From: UPXZ01 sp049840795
GTDB taxonomy: Bacteria > Bacteroidota > Bacteroidia > Bacteroidales > Paludibacteraceae
NCBI GenBank assembly: GCA_049840795.1
Contig: JASGJK010000036.1
Span: forward strand, 1-64,000
Reading direction: 5' to 3'
Length of the DNA stretch: 64,000 nucleotides
Position 1 is the stretch's first letter. Each line of letters begins with the position of its first letter. The position numbers and the translations under genes are program-made. The notes below the pieces were generated by a model. That model was not told the DNA's origin and made no database searches. It saw only the letters and a list, made by a program, of their open reading frames with translations. Shown here one piece after another: positions 62,736-64,000 of the stretch.

Positions 62736-64000
62736 TTATTTAATAACTTTTATTGTCTCTGTCTTAGCTCCTGTAAATTTTAATATATATATGCCATTAC
62801 TTGATGCACCAGGAATGATAGCTTCTCCGGAGGAGGTTAAGCTGTACTGACCAAGTTTTTGACCAGATGTAGTGAATACAGATACACTGTTATAACTATT
62901 TGGATATTTGATCTTGAATGAATTATCTACAGCAGTAGCCCTAATTTCAGATTGTTTTGGATTGTAAATACCTGTTGTTCCAAGTTGAGTCACTGGAACC
63001 TTAAGCGAAACCCCATAAGAAGAAATTACTATTTCCCCACTTCTTGTTGCAGCACTAGTTGGTAATGCATCTGCTTTAAAGAAGAATGACAAAATATTAT
63101 AATCCGCAAAATATGTCGAATCAAACTCTACTGACGAAACCCATTCTGGGGCACTGTCAATCCAAATGTCAGTAAGATATTCATCTATATTATAGGAAGA
63201 ATATACAGAAATATCATTGTATTCATCACCACTTTCCGAATGTCCGGAAACACCGTAACCTCCTTCACTCGGGAATGTCAGTGAATTCGTGTTTTCATCA
63301 AAAGGAACTAAGCAATTCAGAATTCCATTGAATTGAATGTATAAATCGGCAGCTGGAACTGTTGGAGCATTTGAGTAACCAAAGGTTGATACAGCCAAAT
63401 TACTTCCGTGTAGCGTGTAAGACGAGCCTTCTGTTCTGTTTGAACCGAATAAGAATTTAAAATGCCAAGTAGAATCAAAGCCTGTGATTATAACGGCTAC
63501 CGGAGCAATGGTGTCAATTGTTACGGGTGTATCTACAATAAACCCATCTTCTTCTTTTTGAAATTTGAAGATAAAAGCTCCCTGATCTGTATATGTTTTT
63601 TCAAATTCACTTGTGGTTGACTCCGCAATTTTATTTCCTAATGAACCATCTTCGTTTAGATAATATAATTCTAATTTCATAACTCCACCTTCAGGCACAG
63701 CAGTTCCACCATCTTCATATGCTAAAGCACTAATACTTTCAACATAAAATGGGGATTTAAGTTGCGGAATAACTTGCATCACTCCAACACAAGGACCGTT
63801 TGTATTGCTATATGCCGGTGAAAAAGAACCACCGGCAGCATAACCTCCCCAAAGATTATAAGAAGTAGAACCGAGATACTTGCGTTCGTGCATATTTGCT
63901 AATGTGAGTGGCCAATACTCCATAGCGCCATCTAAGGATGTACCATCTGCAGTAGTATCTCTCTCAACGTTTGCTGCAAGTACGTACTGATAATTAGAAC
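62736..64000 (-). CDS. T9SS-secreted protein with BACON-like domain, 5' part outside the window
   Basis: The frame stays open to the right edge, reading SNYQYVLAANVERD just before the first internal Met (63923), so the N-terminus is missing. The visible ~420 residues include a jelly-roll-like region (VSAPFYVESISALAY-type strands, GGVMKLELYY), then a BACON-like stretch near residues 230-330 (IWIDSAPEWVSSVEFDS, SAATRSGEIVISSYG), and a type A sorting domain (VSVFTTSGQKLGQYS, SNGIYILKF, ETIKVIK). It is probably a carbohydrate-related or adhesive surface protein; substrate unknown. Confidence 0.65.
   Translation of the reverse strand, partial: SNYQYVLAANVERDTTADGTSLDGAMEYWPLTLANMHERKYLGSTSYNLWGGYAAGGSFSPAYSNTNGPCVGVMQVIPQLKSPFYVESISALAYEDGGTAVPEGGVMKLELYYLNEDGSLGNKIAESTTSEFEKTYTDQGAFIFKFQKEEDGFIVDTPVTIDTIAPVAVIITGFDSTWHFKFLFGSNRTEGSSYTLHGSNLAVSTFGYSNAPTVPAADLYIQFNGILNCLVPFDENTNSLTFPSEGGYGVSGHSESGDEYNDISVYSSYNIDEYLTDIWIDSAPEWVSSVEFDSTYFADYNILSFFFKADALPTSAATRSGEIVISSYGVSLKVPVTQLGTTGIYNPKQSEIRATAVDNSFKIKYPNSYNSVSVFTTSGQKLGQYSLTSSGEAIIPGASSNGIYILKFTGAKTETIKVIK

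Overview
The window is a 64 kb stretch of an AT-rich Bacteroidetes chromosome, most likely order Bacteroidales. The signs are the str-S10-spc-alpha ribosomal gene order, promoters of the Bacteroidetes type (TTG-N19-TAnnTTTG, often TACCTTTG), type IX secretion genes (porT) and cargo with T9SS C-terminal sorting domains, a gliding-type gldF, an RprXY-like two-component pair, and a TonB receptor with a carboxypeptidase-regulatory N-terminal domain.

Layout. 1-5.9 kb: end of an AlkD-like DNA glycosylase gene, a DUF3788 protein, an rprXY-like sensor and regulator pair, an LplT-like MFS transporter and a lipoprotein polysaccharide deacetylase. 5.9-7.7 kb: a decayed endonuclease/exonuclease/phosphatase gene, porT and a small secreted protein. 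7.9-12.9 kb: rimP-nusA-infB on the minus strand, diverging from yebC. 13.9-17.1 kb: gldF-surE-membrane protein-lpxB on the minus strand. 17.4-19.6 kb: a PagL-like deacylase, a small membrane protein and a 0.7 kb gene-free stretch with hairpin repeats. 19.6-38.7 kb: rpsL to rplQ, including fusA, secY, map, infA and rpoA, closed by a strong terminator. 38.8-51.4 kb: metK with a probable SAM-II riboswitch leader, an aminotransferase, a TonB receptor, an RsmF-like methylase, a class A PBP and nfnAB. 51.4-64 kb: T9SS cargo (an adhesin-like protein, two paralogous M6 metalloproteases and a BACON-like protein running off the end), with an IS66-family element between the two proteases.

The most important caveat is that at least eleven single-base reading-frame breaks occur in otherwise intact genes. 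Six are in essential or highly conserved single-copy genes (rplV, rpsH, secY, infA, rpoA, surE). Undoing each break by one base restores the family length (for example 72 aa for IF-1 and 330 aa for RpoA). Several of the breaks lie in short A or T runs. This points to sequence error rather than biology, so those genes are annotated as single intact loci.

The most unusual structural signal is a set of inverted repeats in the longer intergenic spacers (upstream of yebC, rpsJ-rplC, rplW-rplB, rpsN-rpsH, rpsK-rpsD). The arms are built from 7-8 nt words that recur in tandem, so each spacer could fold into a long imperfect hairpin. The word differs from spacer to spacer while the architecture is the same. 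I found no tRNA, rRNA, CRISPR array or phage.
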